64,000 nt of DNA from Neocallimastix lanati (nom. inval.) (taxonomy: Eukaryota > Neocallimastigomycota > Neocallimastigomycetes > Neocallimastigales > Neocallimastigaceae). The stretch spans positions 196,001 to 260,000 of the forward strand of contig JACVTC010000164.1 of the NCBI GenBank assembly GCA_016946835.1, read 5' to 3'. Of the stretch, positions 38,626 to 50,000 are shown piece after piece (position 1 is the first letter of the stretch; each line of letters begins with the position of its first letter). The notes under the pieces are model-generated. The model did no database searches and had not been told where the DNA came from. It worked only from the letters and a program-made list of their open reading frames with translations. A program made the translations under genes and the position numbers.

Positions 38626-40533
38626 AGTCCTTTAAAAAAAATTCATTTTCAAATATTTCACCCAAAAATATATATACTATTTTAATAATGATAATCAAAT
38701 ATGTAATACAATCAATTCATTGGGTTTTAAAATAATGTAAATAAAAATATATCTTTTAATATCCAATAATTTTTTGATATAGTATATTTTATTATAATTA
38801 ATATTTAATTTATTATATCCATTCGTGATTATGTTTTTATTATATATCTTAAAAATAATGGGTTAAGGATATAATCATTTTTTTCATATTGGTTCTACTT
38901 ATTTTGATATTATTAATGCTATTAATGATAATGCATAGAATAATATATTATACCTTATTGAAATTTTAATATTATACACAAATGTATATATATATATAAG
39001 TAAATAAAAAATATGATTGTACGTATGTTAGAAATGGCCCTAAATTTCAATATATAGAAAATTTATATGAATTTATTTAATAAATAATTATTTTATTATT
39101 CATTAAACAGAAATATATATATATAAGTAAAATCTTAAGTTTATTGTATAGTTTAAAGCATCTTTTAAAATTGAAAAGCGATTTATGAATTATTTCAATA
39201 ATCATTCAGATATTAACATTAATAATTCTTATATAAAAAGAGTAGCATCGTTATTATTATTGTTTATTATTATAGATATTAGAAGCCATTGTAAAAAAAG
39301 TAGTAACAATGATAATAGACGTGGTTATAATATTTTTAATTAATAGTAATTTTACAATGATTATTATTTCATTAATAAAGATGTTATTATTGATAATGAA
39401 GTTATTTATAATAATATTTTTTTATTATTGAAATTCCTATTCAATTAAACTGTCTTTTTCAAGTTTTGAGTAAAATTTTATTAAAATAAAAAAATAAATA
39501 AATATGGCTTAAAAAATAAATATGTAATTTTTCTGTTATTATAATTATTTATTAATATTTATATGTGGCGTTATTATTTTCAATTTTTTATTTGAAAATA
39601 ATAAAAATGATAAAGGAAACAGAATCTAAATGAAAAATATATATATAATTATTACATTATAATATATATAAATTATATTATTATATTAACATTTTAAATA
39701 TATTCTATTATACACATGAAAATATATCTTAATATAAGCAATATAATAAAATATTAAAGTTTTTTTCTTCATTACTATATGTTTAATTATAAAATAATAT
39801 ATGTTTATATTATTTTGTGATATAATAATATTATATTATAATATATATCTTATTTTAATTTAAATTATTTTATATATTATAATATATATTATAATATGCA
39901 TAGACAATATATTTGTTTTAATGCACTGTTATTTAATATATATTTTATATATTGGAAAAAATGTCATTTATCTCTTGCTATAAATAGTTAATATAAAATA
40001 ATATTATAATATATTTCAGAAATATTACATAAATATATATTAATTTATATTATATTTATATCAATTATATATTTGCAAATATAAAATTATATATTACAAT
40101 ATATAGGTATTTTATATATTAAGAATCTTTTTTTTAAGAAAATATTCTATAAGGGTTATAATTAAAAAATGAAAAAAAAAAATAAAAATAAAAATAAAAA
40201 TAAAAAAACAGAAATAATTGAAAATGAATGACAAAAAATTTGAAAAAAAAAAAAAAAAAAAAAAAAAAATTATATATAAGAAATAAGAAATTTAAAACTA
40301 TACAAACATAAAATAAAAATAGAAATTAGACTTTGCATCATATTCAATATAATATTCGTAAAATTTATCAAATGATTCAAATTCATCCAACAAATAAATT
40401 AATATTTTTCATAAGCATTAAATAAAATCACTCAAAAAATGAACAATTATTAGTAGGATACTATTAAAGCATATATATATAATTATTTACTCTGTATAAT
40501 AATTAAAAAATTTTTTATTTTATATTTAATTAA

Positions 40534-40570
<37 letters not shown>

Positions 40571-40777
40571 TAAAAAATGTTAGGAATAAATATAAATTAT
40601 AATTAAAATTTTTGGTGTGTGAATTATAAAAGAAAAAAAAAAAAAAAAAAAAAGGTTTGAAAAATAATAGAGTAATTATATTAAATAAAGTTAATAATTA
40701 AAGTTAAAAAAATAATAAAGATGTCAAAAAACGATTATATTAAATAAATAAAATTAATAAATGATGTCAAAAAATAA

Positions 40778-40981
40778 TTATATTTCAATATTCCATGTAT
40801 TGGTGATAATGCTATTTTCAATGAAATATTTAAAAATGCTACTGAATATAAATTAAAATATGATAATAGAGTAAAAGAAATTTTCAAGCATATTCATAAA
40901 TTTTCTTATTTTACAGATTATCTAGATTATAGAAAATCAATATTACCCCATATAAAATTTCATATATATGAAATTTTATAA
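40778..40981 (+). pseudogene. Open remnant of unknown origin, 67 codons
   Basis: Frame between stops with more varied residues than the surroundings (IPCIGDNAIFNEIF near the start, then EYKLKYDNRVKEIFKHIHKF). It has no ATG and no splice partner. It may be the decayed tail of a larger coding sequence; no family is recognised. Confidence 0.3.
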
Positions 40982-41796
40982 TTTATTGATATATATTGAT
41001 GTATCGATACTCAAAAAGAAAAAACACACAGTACAAGCTTCCATCTGTGGTAGAATATACAAGTACTACAAGTATTACAGAATTCATTAAAAAATAACAA
41101 AATAATATTATAGTTTTAAAAATATATTAACGAAATTATTTTATTTCAAAAAATAATTATTTGCACAGGCAGTATAACAAATAAGATATTCATAGAAAAT
41201 GGAGAAATCAGTATGAAATTAAAATATATTTTAATAAAATATTATTTCAAAGAAGACAAAATAATAAGAAAAAAATAAATTAAATTTGAATATAAAAATA
41301 TGAACGAATGAAATAATTTTATTTTTATTTTTTAAAAATTAAAGAAAATTAAATATAATAATAATTAATACAATAAATAAAATAATAATGAGAAATAATA
41401 AAACAAAATTCTAATATAAATATAGATTGTAAAAATAAAAAAATAAAATAAAATAAAAGTTTTTTTATCTATAGAATATCAAAATATAATAATTATTAAT
41501 AATTTCATTTAACTTGATGAAAGATTTAGTTTCTGTAATCATAAAAAGTATTAGTCTTTTCATTAGAGAAATCTACAAAATAAGAAAATTTCAAGGAAAA
41601 CTCATGTTATTCTTTTTTATGCTTTAAAGAAGCCTATAACTCATTATTAATCTTCAATATCCTTACAAAAGTATATAACGTAGGTTATAAGAGATAAATA
41701 TTTTGATACATTCTCTAATTTATAACTTTATTATAATTATGGTTTAGTTTTTGAACTTGCTTTCTCTCAAATGATTGTCCATATATATTATAAGTT

Positions 41797-41980
41797 TAAT
41801 ATATTATCTAATATTATATATTACTATACTTTTTTTGAATAAAATATTTAATACTATATATTATTACATGTTTTTTTTTTAAATATATTATTTAATACTA
41901 TAAATTATTACATATTTTTTTTAATATATTATATAATACTATATATTACTACTAAATGTTAAATATATTACATATTTCCC
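41797..41980. repeat. Tandem repeat, about 45-bp period
   Basis: Four diverged copies of a unit with TTTAATACTATATATTATTACAT followed by a T run; spacing is about 42-50 bp. Confidence 0.65.
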
Positions 41981-42159
41981 ATTGAATGTATTATATATAA
42001 TAATACAATAAATATACTATATTCTATATATAATACACGTTGAAAAATGGTTTATTAAATAATTAAAATTTTAATTAAATAATTTTTAAATTTATTAAAA
42101 TGTTAAAAGTTAAGTTTAAATATGAATTTTTTTTATAACTTCAATTTCTGATAATTTTT

Positions 42160-42700
42160 TGATTCATTGGTTTTAACAAAAATAGGACTTCAAGAGTTCA
42201 ATCTCTTGTGTTTAAAGTTATTTTATGGATTATTGGTTCATCTTCTAATAATTCTAAGAATTCTCAAAAATGTGAAGTTAAGAAACCCATTTGTTAGTAT
42301 GGTATGTATTAACCAAAGACTTGAACTTTTCTCCATTATTTATTATTTATGCTGCCCAACAAGTTAAATGCTTCTCTAAATAATATTCTTCCAACTACAT
42401 TATTAAATAATAGGGCTAAGTGCATTCCCCCTCTTTCTCTTTCTCTTTACTCTTGGACGAAAGAATTTCAATCTTTAAGGAACAAATCTAAGAAAAAATA
42501 AATTGAAATCTTCAAATGAAGTAAATGAATTCTTTTGGAAACACAACCCTATTAATAAAGGTATTAAAGCTATCATTTTTAGATTAGCTGAATCTATCAT
42601 TTTTAGATTAGCTGAATCTCGGTATAAATTGTTAATTGGATTTTTCGCCTTCGTTTTAGTTGTAAAATTAACCCAAATTCTACAATAATTGCTATTACTA
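42160..42700 (+). mobile_element. Degraded LINE-like reverse transcriptase remnant
   Basis: Translating across stops and frameshifts gives pieces resembling the region after the polymerase domain of non-LTR retrotransposons: GFNKNRTSRVQSLVFKVIL then WIIGSSSNNS (42163-42255), matching the usual pattern of R..RVQ..-K.-.WI.G. Then come NNRAKCIPPLSLSLYSWTKE (about 42405-42460) and KGIKAIIFRLAESRYKLLIG (42560-42640). There are at least three frame changes or stops. A 24-bp direct duplication (ATCATTTTTAGATTAGCTGA with following bases) lies at 42574-42621. G+C is clearly above the neighbouring desert. The family call rests on motif memory, not alignment. Confidence 0.45.
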
Positions 42701-43179
42701 GTAATAGAGTTACTCCAAATTACCCTATGATTTACCCTTGCTACAGTACTAATAATCAAACATTTATTCATTGTTCATTGGATTTTTGACTGTATTACAT
42801 TCAACTATTTTAAATTGAAATATTTATATTTCATCAATACCTATACAATTTATTTCTTAATATATTTATACAAAAATAATATATTTTTCTCGCCTTATTC
42901 CTATATTAGAAATGAAAAAATCTATTAATAATTACATTTTTACGTTTCTTTTCTGGTGGTACTTTAGATATATTTCGATAGTGGGGAACGGGGACATTTA
43001 AATGATTTTCTTTACAAATTGCAGAAGTCTGTCGCGAAAATTGTTCATCTTTTAATTAAATTTATGAAATTACATAGGTTATTAATAAAATAGTAATTAA
43101 TAAAAAACTAATTTATTAAAATATTAATATAAAGAAAAGATACAAAAATAATAATAAAAAAGTAATAATAATAATATTT

Positions 43180-43295
43180 ATAATTATATAATATTGATAT
43201 TGATATTAATAAAATTTTTAATTATATAATATTGATATTGATATTAATAAAATTTATAATTATATAATATTGATATTGATATTAATAAAATTTTA
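43180..43295. repeat. Three-copy minisatellite, about 39 bp
   Basis: Near-perfect copies of AATTATATAATATTGATATT followed by GATATTAATAAAATTT, just beyond the 3' end of the MULE remnant. Confidence 0.9.
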
Positions 43296-43434
43296 ACTAG
43301 TATCAAATAAATCAGTTTTAGTTATAAATTACTTAATAAAAACAACTAAAAGAAAATTTCTATTATGATTATTAAATAAACACAATAGGTAAATAAATTT
43401 GTATTTTTCTAGCATTTTTTTAAATTAAGATTAT

Positions 43435-44405
43435 TTATTTTAAATTAATATTTATATCGTTTAAATCAATTAAACAATCTTTCCATAATTTAACTAATTC
43501 ATTTCTGTTGCATCCATTATAAAATAAATTTATTTCCTTACTTTTGTAATTTTCAATTAAAATTTTAATTTCATCAGTTACACTAAATATTTTTTGCTTT
43601 TTTTTTTTTCCAAGTTCCTTTAGTACTCCTTTGGTAATCATTATAAGATAAGTTTTCTTCTTCTTTTAATATATATATTAATTTATAAAATAAAGGTTTA
43701 TTTGGAAATATATTATTTAAGTAGTTATTATAAGATTCTGATGCATTGTTTGTTAAATGCTCTATATTTTCATAATAATTCCAATTATTAACATTATACT
43801 TAAGTAAATAATTTTTATTAAAATATTCTAAAAATTGTAGAAAATTATTATACTTTTTTTTTTTTTTTTTTGACAAATTCTTTTTATTATAATATAAATA
43901 TCAAATATATAGTTAGGTTTATAAACGGTAAATTCGAAATAGCTTAATAATAAATATATACATCATTATTATTCTTCACTTCATGATAACATAATATATT
44001 TTTTTTGTTTTTCTAATGATCTTTAGTAATGCCAAACACAATATTTAATATTTATATTGAGAAAAACTTTTTTTGCGGCATTAGATATACCTTGTTCAAA
44101 ATCACAATAATTATTAATTGTAGTAATTAATGTATTACTCCTAAATTTATTTGCATTTTTTTTTTTTTTATTTCTTTAAATAATGTTTCATATGTAGATT
44201 GTTTTTTATTTTTTAATATAGAAATGGAAGTAGTGTAAAACATATTAAATTCCCCAACATAAGTTCTTGTTATAAATAACTGATAACTAAATTTCTGCGC
44301 TTCATAAAATGTACTGTCGGTAAATATATTTTTATGATAATTCAAAAATAAATATGTTTGGAATGGTGATTGAAAGATTATTAGATCAATATTTTTAAAT
44401 ATCAT
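43435..44405 (-). mobile_element. MULE-type transposase remnant
   Basis: Minus strand. Three frame segments in order match a Mutator-like (MULE domain) transposase. 44405-44127 contains FTDSTFYEAQKFSYQLFITR (the first Asp of the DDE triad sits in FTD) and TYETLFKEIKKK. About 44150-44000, in another frame, gives DFEQGISNAAKKVFL and CVWHY, the conserved C/W-H motif. 43876-43435 contains NNASESYNNYLNN, DGCN-like NGCNRNELVKLWKDCLIDLN. Stops, a poly-T slippage site and frameshifts separate the segments, so the element is dead. The N-terminal zinc-finger part expected upstream of 44405 is missing and replaced by an A/T tandem repeat. No complete terminal inverted repeats were found, but a 13-bp inverted pair flanks the region (see findings). 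Confidence 0.75.
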
Positions 44406-44439
44406 AAAATTTTCATTTCTTTTCGTTTTATAATATTTT

Positions 44440-44650
44440 TATTATTTTTATTTTATTTTTTAATGTTTAATAAAAAAGTTTTCTTATTTCTTATTTTTAT
44501 TTTATTTTTTAAGCATTAAAAAATAAAATATTTATTTATTTTTATTTTATTTTTCAATGTTTTAAAAAAAAGTTTTCTTATTTCTTATTTTTATTTTATT
44601 TTTTAATCATTAAAAAATAAAATGTTTATTTTTATTTTTCAATGTTAAAT
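44440..44650. repeat. Tandem duplication, about 115-bp unit
   Basis: Two copies share AGTTTTCTTATTTCTTATTT, TTTATTTTATTTTTTAA and CATTAAAAAATAAAAT in the same order, immediately upstream (in transposase sense) of the MULE remnant. Confidence 0.8.
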
Positions 44651-45492
44651 AGAAATACCTAACCTAATTATTATTTATTGAAGTGTTGTATTTCGCCAAA
44701 AGTTGAATTTCCAGTTGAATTTTACCAAATTCTTGGTGGCTTATAAATTTACGTCATAAAGTACCACCACAATTATTATTCACGCCATATTGTGAATATA
44801 TGGCTTTTTAAAAAAGGTAGGAAAAAGACACAAAATTATGATACAATTAGATATACGCCCCACGTAAGATTACGTGTTTGAAAATTTTTGAGAATTGTAA
44901 TTTTATTTATTTAATTAATTAATTATTATTCATTAAAATTTTAATAAAATTAAGTGGCTTAAAATTAAAAATATTTAAGCCATACAACAAAATGCAAATT
45001 TATGTAATAAAAATTTTATTTATTTCAATTCATTATATTTATTTTTTTTTTTATTTATTTGCAAATATTATTATATTATGTTGTAAAGAAATTGTTCTTG
45101 AAGTACAAAAAAATTTATCTTTAAAATTTAATTTCTATTACTTTTAAAAAGGAAATGTTCTGAAGTACAAAATATATTGTAATTAAAATTCATTTTCCAT
45201 AGTAACCCTTTTACCAAGATATAAAAATTTAACTATATATAAATAACTTTCTTTAATGTAAATAAAAACGGTTAATATATAATAATTGAATAAATAATAA
45301 TGATTAATTAATTAATTAATTAATTAAAATTATATATATATTTAATTTAAAAAAAAAATATATAAAAAACATAAAAAACACCAAAGTAAAAAATATTTAT
45401 AATTATATATATATATATAATTGAAAATAAAAATAAAAATAAAAAATAAAGTAAAAATAAAAGTAAAATTTAAAAATATTTAAAATAATAAA
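44651..45492. other. Spacer with short hairpins
   Basis: Slightly G/C-richer patch 44680-44880 holds the perfect 16-bp hairpin CACGTAAGATTACGTG (44861-44876) and the stem GCCATATTGTGAATATATGGC-like word near 44783-44804. The rest is A/T spacer with a TTAA-rich run near 45304-45330. It presumably contains the promoter of the gene at 45493. Confidence 0.5.
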
Positions 45493-46338
45493 ATGTATAT
45501 TAAAGGATTAATATTAGTATTGATTTTAATATTTAATTTGGCACAATGTCAAGAAATTATTAAAAATACGAATTATACAAAAAGCTATTTTGAAAATACA
45601 AAAAGGTAAATTATGAATAAATGTTTTCATTTTATTGTAATTTATTGATATATAAATTTAAAAAATGAATAAAAAATTTTTTTTTTGTTAATATACCATT
45701 TTATATTTTATATACTTTTAATAATAATATAATTAAATAAAATAATAATATAAAGTTTAAAATGTGAATCAGATGCTGATTGTCCTTTATATTCAATATG
45801 TGATATATCTGGTAAAAGTAAAGAATGTTTATTTATGGATTTTAAATGTCCAGGAACCGAAAATTCAAATTGTTACTATTACAACATAACAATATGGAAT
45901 CCAAGTGACGAAGTATTGCAAAAGGAATATAATAATAAAAAAATTAGACCCATTATAAAAGTATGTGATAAAGAATTAATTGATAAAAAACAATGTGAAA
46001 CTGAAAAATGTTCTTCTGATATTGATTGCTTATTTGGACTTTGCTATAAAAACAGTTGTTCAACCAATGATAATATATATGATTGTTCGGGTACAGCAAT
46101 AGATGTTAATGGAACAATGGCTTGTGGTAAATCCAATGGAATGAAATGCTTGAATAATTCTGAGTGTAGCTCTTTCGATTGCTTAGATGGAATGTGCATT
46201 ACAGCTCCTTTATATCCTAAAAGTTGGGATACTGTCGCTAAAGTAATCATTAAAGTATTAATTATATTAACAGTATTAATTATAGGGTTAATTATTTTAG
46301 TTATCTTAAAAAAAAAATTACAAAAAACAAAAAATTGA
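45493..46338 (+). CDS. Cys-rich type I membrane protein, two exons
   Basis: Exons 45493-45605 and 45756-46338 are joined by a GT-AG intron (phase 2), giving 231 aa. The N-terminus MYIKGLILVLILIFNLAQC is a clear signal peptide encoded by exon 1. The lumenal or extracellular region has repeated Cys modules of the form KC-x-SD-x-DC (KCESDADC, KCSSDIDC, KCLNNSEC), each followed by a short Cys loop, plus several N-glycosylation sequons. A hydrophobic segment near residues 203-224 (VLIILTVLIIGLIILVIL) is a single membrane span, and the tail KKKLQKTKN is basic and cytosolic. The long open frame starting at 45835 is only an internal Met in exon 2. A surface receptor, adhesin or small secreted-effector-like role is plausible, but the family is not recognised. 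Confidence 0.8.
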
Positions 46339-46947
46339 AAATTAACATATAGTTAACTTGCTATATGAATTAATATTTTGTAAAAATATTGGTTTATATA
46401 TACAGATTCTTGAAAAAATAATATACATATTATATATTATGTATTATTATAATTATTGTTATTAAGGCTTTTCAAAATATTTAATTTTAATATTTAAACA
46501 TTCAAAAAAATAAAAATAGTAATAATAAAATAATAGTAATAATAAAATAAAACGTAAAATAATACTGTAATAAAATAAAAAAGAAAAATTAATATGAATT
46601 ATAGAAAAAGATAAAAAAAATTATAAAAAGAAACCTTTTTTTTTAAAATAAAATAAAATAAAATGAAATGAAATAAAACAAAAATTAAATAAAAAATAAT
46701 TAAATATATATAAAAGGATAATTTTTTATTTAAAAGTAATATAATATTTTGAAATGAAATGAATAAAGAAAATTACATAAAAAATGGGTTATAAAACTAA
46801 TATTTGATTTGACATATTAGAATATATTAGTAATAATAGTTACTAATATTAAATATTAGTGGTGTAATATTAATTATTAGTAGCAATATATGAAGTAATA
46901 TATCATATAATTATAATATTATGTATTAGTTAGGTATTATTATGATA
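46339..46947. other. Intergenic spacer
   Basis: A/T spacer with AATAAAA-type words, and ATTAGTAATAATAGTTACTA-like partly palindromic sequence near 46820-46880. No gene is seen. Confidence 0.5.
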
Positions 46948-47149
46948 TCATCTCGGTAATAAGGGAGTGTTTCTAATAACGAGAAAAGTCTTACTAACCC
47001 TATCAAAAAGTAACTCCATAAAATTATTTGTGATAGGAAGATATTTAGTAAAGAATTTCATTATGCCAAACAAATATGAAGCAGTAGGCTCTAATAATTT
47101 GTAAAGAAGGCCTTTTTTAAATGTCTCTGATTTCCAATATCGATATTTA

Positions 47150-47150
<1 letters not shown>
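46948..47150 (-). mobile_element. Possible retroelement fragment
   Basis: Minus-strand open stretch of higher G/C than its surroundings, with LLYKLLEPTASYLFGIMKF and FDRVSKTFLVIRN. The first piece is reminiscent of the K-x-L-x-P-x-ASY segment after the LINE polymerase domain. It has no start codon of its own; the open frame continues only through the poly-T of the next repeat. Low-confidence call. Confidence 0.3.
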
Positions 47151-47180
<30 letters not shown>

Positions 47181-47385
47181 CCGGTGTGTACCGCTCTTTT
47201 GCACCCCTCAAAGCAGAGAATATTAAGGTAGTTATAACACTTTCTTATGCTTTCGCATAGGTGGATATTGTCCCTACTGGACAGCCTTACTGTGATTCAG
47301 CATTGGCACTCCGACATGCTTATAATTGTGAGAATTTTCTAGTACGCTTTTTTCCCTTAAGTATAAACATAGATCTATTATAAAC
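47150..47385 (-). mobile_element. SINE-like repeat, copy A
   Basis: A 27-nt poly-T (47150-47176) is followed by about 210 bp that is the reverse complement of the sequence at 48451-48690. Read on the minus strand, the element runs from about 47385 to the poly-A at 47150. Shared words include GTTTATAC, GACAATAT/AACAATAT, GACTACCT/AACTACCT, GGTACACAC. The short length, A tail and lack of coding potential suggest a SINE; the copies are about 70 percent similar by eye. Confidence 0.65.
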
Positions 47386-48450
47386 ATTATTATATTAATT
47401 AAATTTACTACTTTTTCTATAATATTGAAGTTTAATATTACAGTTTAATTAATAAATTTTTTAACTTAGAATAAAATAAATTGTATGTAGTTATATTCTA
47501 TATATCTATTATAAAAAATAGATAAATAAATGAAGTATTATCAATTAATAATTAGCTATCGTTTTAAATATTTTGCGTAATTTGTATAATATATGTAATA
47601 AATGTAATAAATGTATTTATATGATATACGTTCTATATAAAATATCATGAATGTACAATCTATTTCCTCTTCTTGCTTCTTGTTAACCATAATACTAATG
47701 TATTATTATATTAAATAAAATATAATAATAAATATAATAAATATAATAAACATAATAATAAAAATAATAAAAATAATAATAATACACCTACTAATACACC
47801 CACTACTAATAATAATATAATAAATTAAATTTTTTTTTTTTTTTTTTTTCATTTTTTCATTTTTTAATTTTTTCATTTCTTCATTTTTCTATTTTGTATT
47901 TTTCATAATTTTATTTTTAATTTTTATTATTAACAATTTTATTATTTTATGGTTAATATGACTAACAGTATTTTTTATATTATTTATAATGCTTGTTTTT
48001 AACTTTTAACTTTATTTTTAAAGTAATTCTTTTTTATTTTATATTTTAAAGCAAAACATTTTTATTAATTCATATATATTCCCTATTAACATTTTTTATA
48101 CATTAATATTTGTTTTAAAAATTACACTAACTTAATATAAAAAAAATTTTTTTTTTTTATAAATATATTTGTATAAATTATCATTAAAATTTTTTTTTTT
48201 AAAAAAAAAATAATAATTGATAAAATGAAATTTTTTCTTTTATTTAGTTAATTCATCGGTTTAAAAAAAATTTTTTAAATCTTCTTAGAAAAGATACTGT
48301 ACTAATTGTGGTCCTGAGAGGGTTGTACTAGTACTGGTGGTATTAATTTAATATATTTACAAGGGAATTACTAGCATTTGGATACATGATTTCATGTGTC
48401 CATGTAGATATATATTCTACTTGTGATGTAGATATATTCTACTAAAGTAC
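47386..48450. other. A/T spacer between the two SINE-like copies
   Basis: Mostly A/T with AATAAT and poly-T runs. 48290-48450 is G/C-richer, with a palindrome ACATGATTTCATGT (48384-48397) and a repeated GTAGATATATTCTAC-like word (about 48404 and 48427). This patch may belong to the 5' part of copy B or to lyase debris; I cannot tell. Confidence 0.45.
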
Positions 48451-48705
48451 GATCTTTCTGACGTTTATACAATAGCCAAGGGAGCTAGTACAAATTTCAA
48501 TGGGTTAGGCTAGAAAAAATACTTGAAAAATTCTCTGCAATAATATGCAAGTCAGAGTACCAATTCCGAACACTCAGTAAGATTGTTCAGAAGGAACAAT
48601 ATTTGCCTATATGGAAGTGTATGACTACCTCAGTATTCCTGCTGCTCCTGAAAGGGGGCTGAAATCAAGGGAGGTACACACCCGAAATAAAAAAAAAAAA
48701 AAAAA
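48451..48705 (+). mobile_element. SINE-like repeat, copy B
   Basis: About 240 bp ending in a 17-nt poly-A (48689-48705), homologous to copy A in opposite orientation. TAGCCAAGGGA at about 48473 resembles an RNA polymerase III A box (TRGYNNARNNG, 10 of 11), and GGTTAGGCTAG about 30 bp later is a weak B-box candidate, so a tRNA-derived origin is possible. The A tail ends exactly where lyase-homologous sequence begins (48706), so this copy probably inserted into the lyase gene's 3' region. Confidence 0.65.
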
Positions 48706-50000
48706 TTACAACGAACACAGGCATCATCTTTAAAGTTTGAAACTTCTCCTGAATTCTTTCCTCCGTTGATAGTGATTGAAAGTGCAGTAAAAGAATTAAC
48801 TGCGACAGAAACATATAAAATAGATGTACCCGTGGACTTCTTTTTCAAATTGAAGTAAATATTCCATGGAATGGATTGACATTTACCACCTCTTCCTGGA
48901 ACTGAAACATGACAATAATTCCAATCTCTAGCATAATTAGATTTTCCAATATAATAATTAACACCATTTGGGAATTCTTTTGGGAATTTGTATGGAAGTC
49001 CCCATTGATTGAAATGATCTCCATGCATGAATTCCTTGACTGTGTGATCTGGAATACTAATTTTCCATGAAACAGGTCAAACTCTCTTTTCTGTGAAAAC
49101 AATTTCTTCAAGATTAGTAGTTCTCCCAGCTGTGACAGTAGTGGTTTTGTTTAATATAAATTCACCAACAGCTCCTTTAGACGATGCACATAAATTGATA
49201 CGTAACTGGAATAACATTGTTAATAGAGAATTTTGGATTAATACCTGAAATACTATGAGTCCAAAAGGAGTAATGATGCCATTGTTGATTTAGGAATTGA
49301 TTCTTTGTTAGATTCTGGTTGAACTAATGAAACTACAGCATCATCTAATCTGAAAGCTGAATTATTTAAATAGATTCTTAATTGTTAATTTACCTGTAAC
49401 ATTTCCACGTTATTTAGCATATCCTAGTTGAGAAACGAATGAATATGGACATTTAGTTTTTCAACTTTAGCAATTGCTTTAACATCTCTCCATGAAGCTT
49501 GTGGAGAACCTGCCTTATTCAAATAAATTAAATATGGTCCATAAACCTTGGACTATTTTTCTCCTTTCTTTGGATATTCATATCCCATACCATAATGAGA
49601 ACCTGCCATGCATATAATTTGTAAAGAATCATTCTCCTCTTGATGACAAGCAAGATCACAATAATAAGCTCCTCCATTTTTCTGTTCCATTGATGGTGTC
49701 ACAAACCAACAACCTAAATCATTTTTAGTGGGAAAACTATGAACATCATATCATAACGCATCAATTGACCAATCACATTTGCGAATAACTTCTCTGGTCT
49801 TCACTTTACAAGTTTCTTTTGGACCCATCATTTGACGACCAACATTATCTTCAACTTGTAACCAATTGAATGGATTATTTTTTAACCTTAAAATTAAACG
49901 AATTTCACTGAATTGAGTATCAGGATAATTAGCTTTATGATTAAGTTTTAAAGAAAAATGACACCCTCAGTATCATTAAGCACAGTATATCTAACTTCCC
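48706..50000 (-). pseudogene. Rhamnogalacturonan lyase (polysaccharide lyase family 4) pseudogene
   Basis: Minus-strand, read from 50000 down to 48706. The fragments follow PL4 order. The end of the catalytic beta-sandwich gives EVRYTVLNDTEG, then FSEIRLILRLKNNPFNWLQV, then REVIRKCDWSIDAL, YDVHSFPTKNDLGCWFVTPS, GGAYYCDLACHQEEN, AGSHYGMGYEYPKKGEK, SKVYGPYLIYLNKAGSP and SWRDVKAIAKVEK. The FnIII-like domain gives FWTHSISG and TYQ-F. The C-terminal carbohydrate-binding-like domain gives EFMHGDHFNQWGLPYKFP, YYIGKSNYARDWNYCHVSVP and ALSITINGG. Known PL4 enzymes cleave the rhamnogalacturonan-I backbone of pectin. The copy is dead: in-frame TGA after DAL, TAG after KKGEK (expected Trp), TAA after LGYAK (expected Gln), TGA before PVSWK, and several frameshifts. 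The 5' third is absent; the 3' end is cut by the poly-A of SINE-like copy B. G+C is about double the flanks. Confidence 0.85.

Larger units (their letters stand above)
38626..42120. other. A/T desert with weak gene remnants
   Basis: Mostly featureless. Exceptions are an open frame at 40778-40981, a local duplication of ATGTCAAAAAA words near 40720 and 40762, a 41.52-41.64 kb patch open for about 39 codons, and a tandem repeat at 41.80-41.98 kb. None is a convincing gene. Confidence 0.5.

Noticed and set aside
46948-47211. 87-codon minus-strand open frame as an intact gene
   Set aside because: It runs through the poly-A tail of SINE-like copy A (the Lys run) and joins two unrelated repeats, so it is not a gene.
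48290-48450. Ser/Thr linker of the lyase continuing beyond the SINE-like copy
   Set aside because: A short Ser/Thr-rich stretch appears in one minus-strand frame, but it is too short and interrupted to assign.
48706-50000. Repeat-induced point mutation as the cause of lyase decay
   Set aside because: Stops fit C-to-T or G-to-A changes, but the general A/T drift explains them equally well. No paired copy is in the window to test dinucleotide context.
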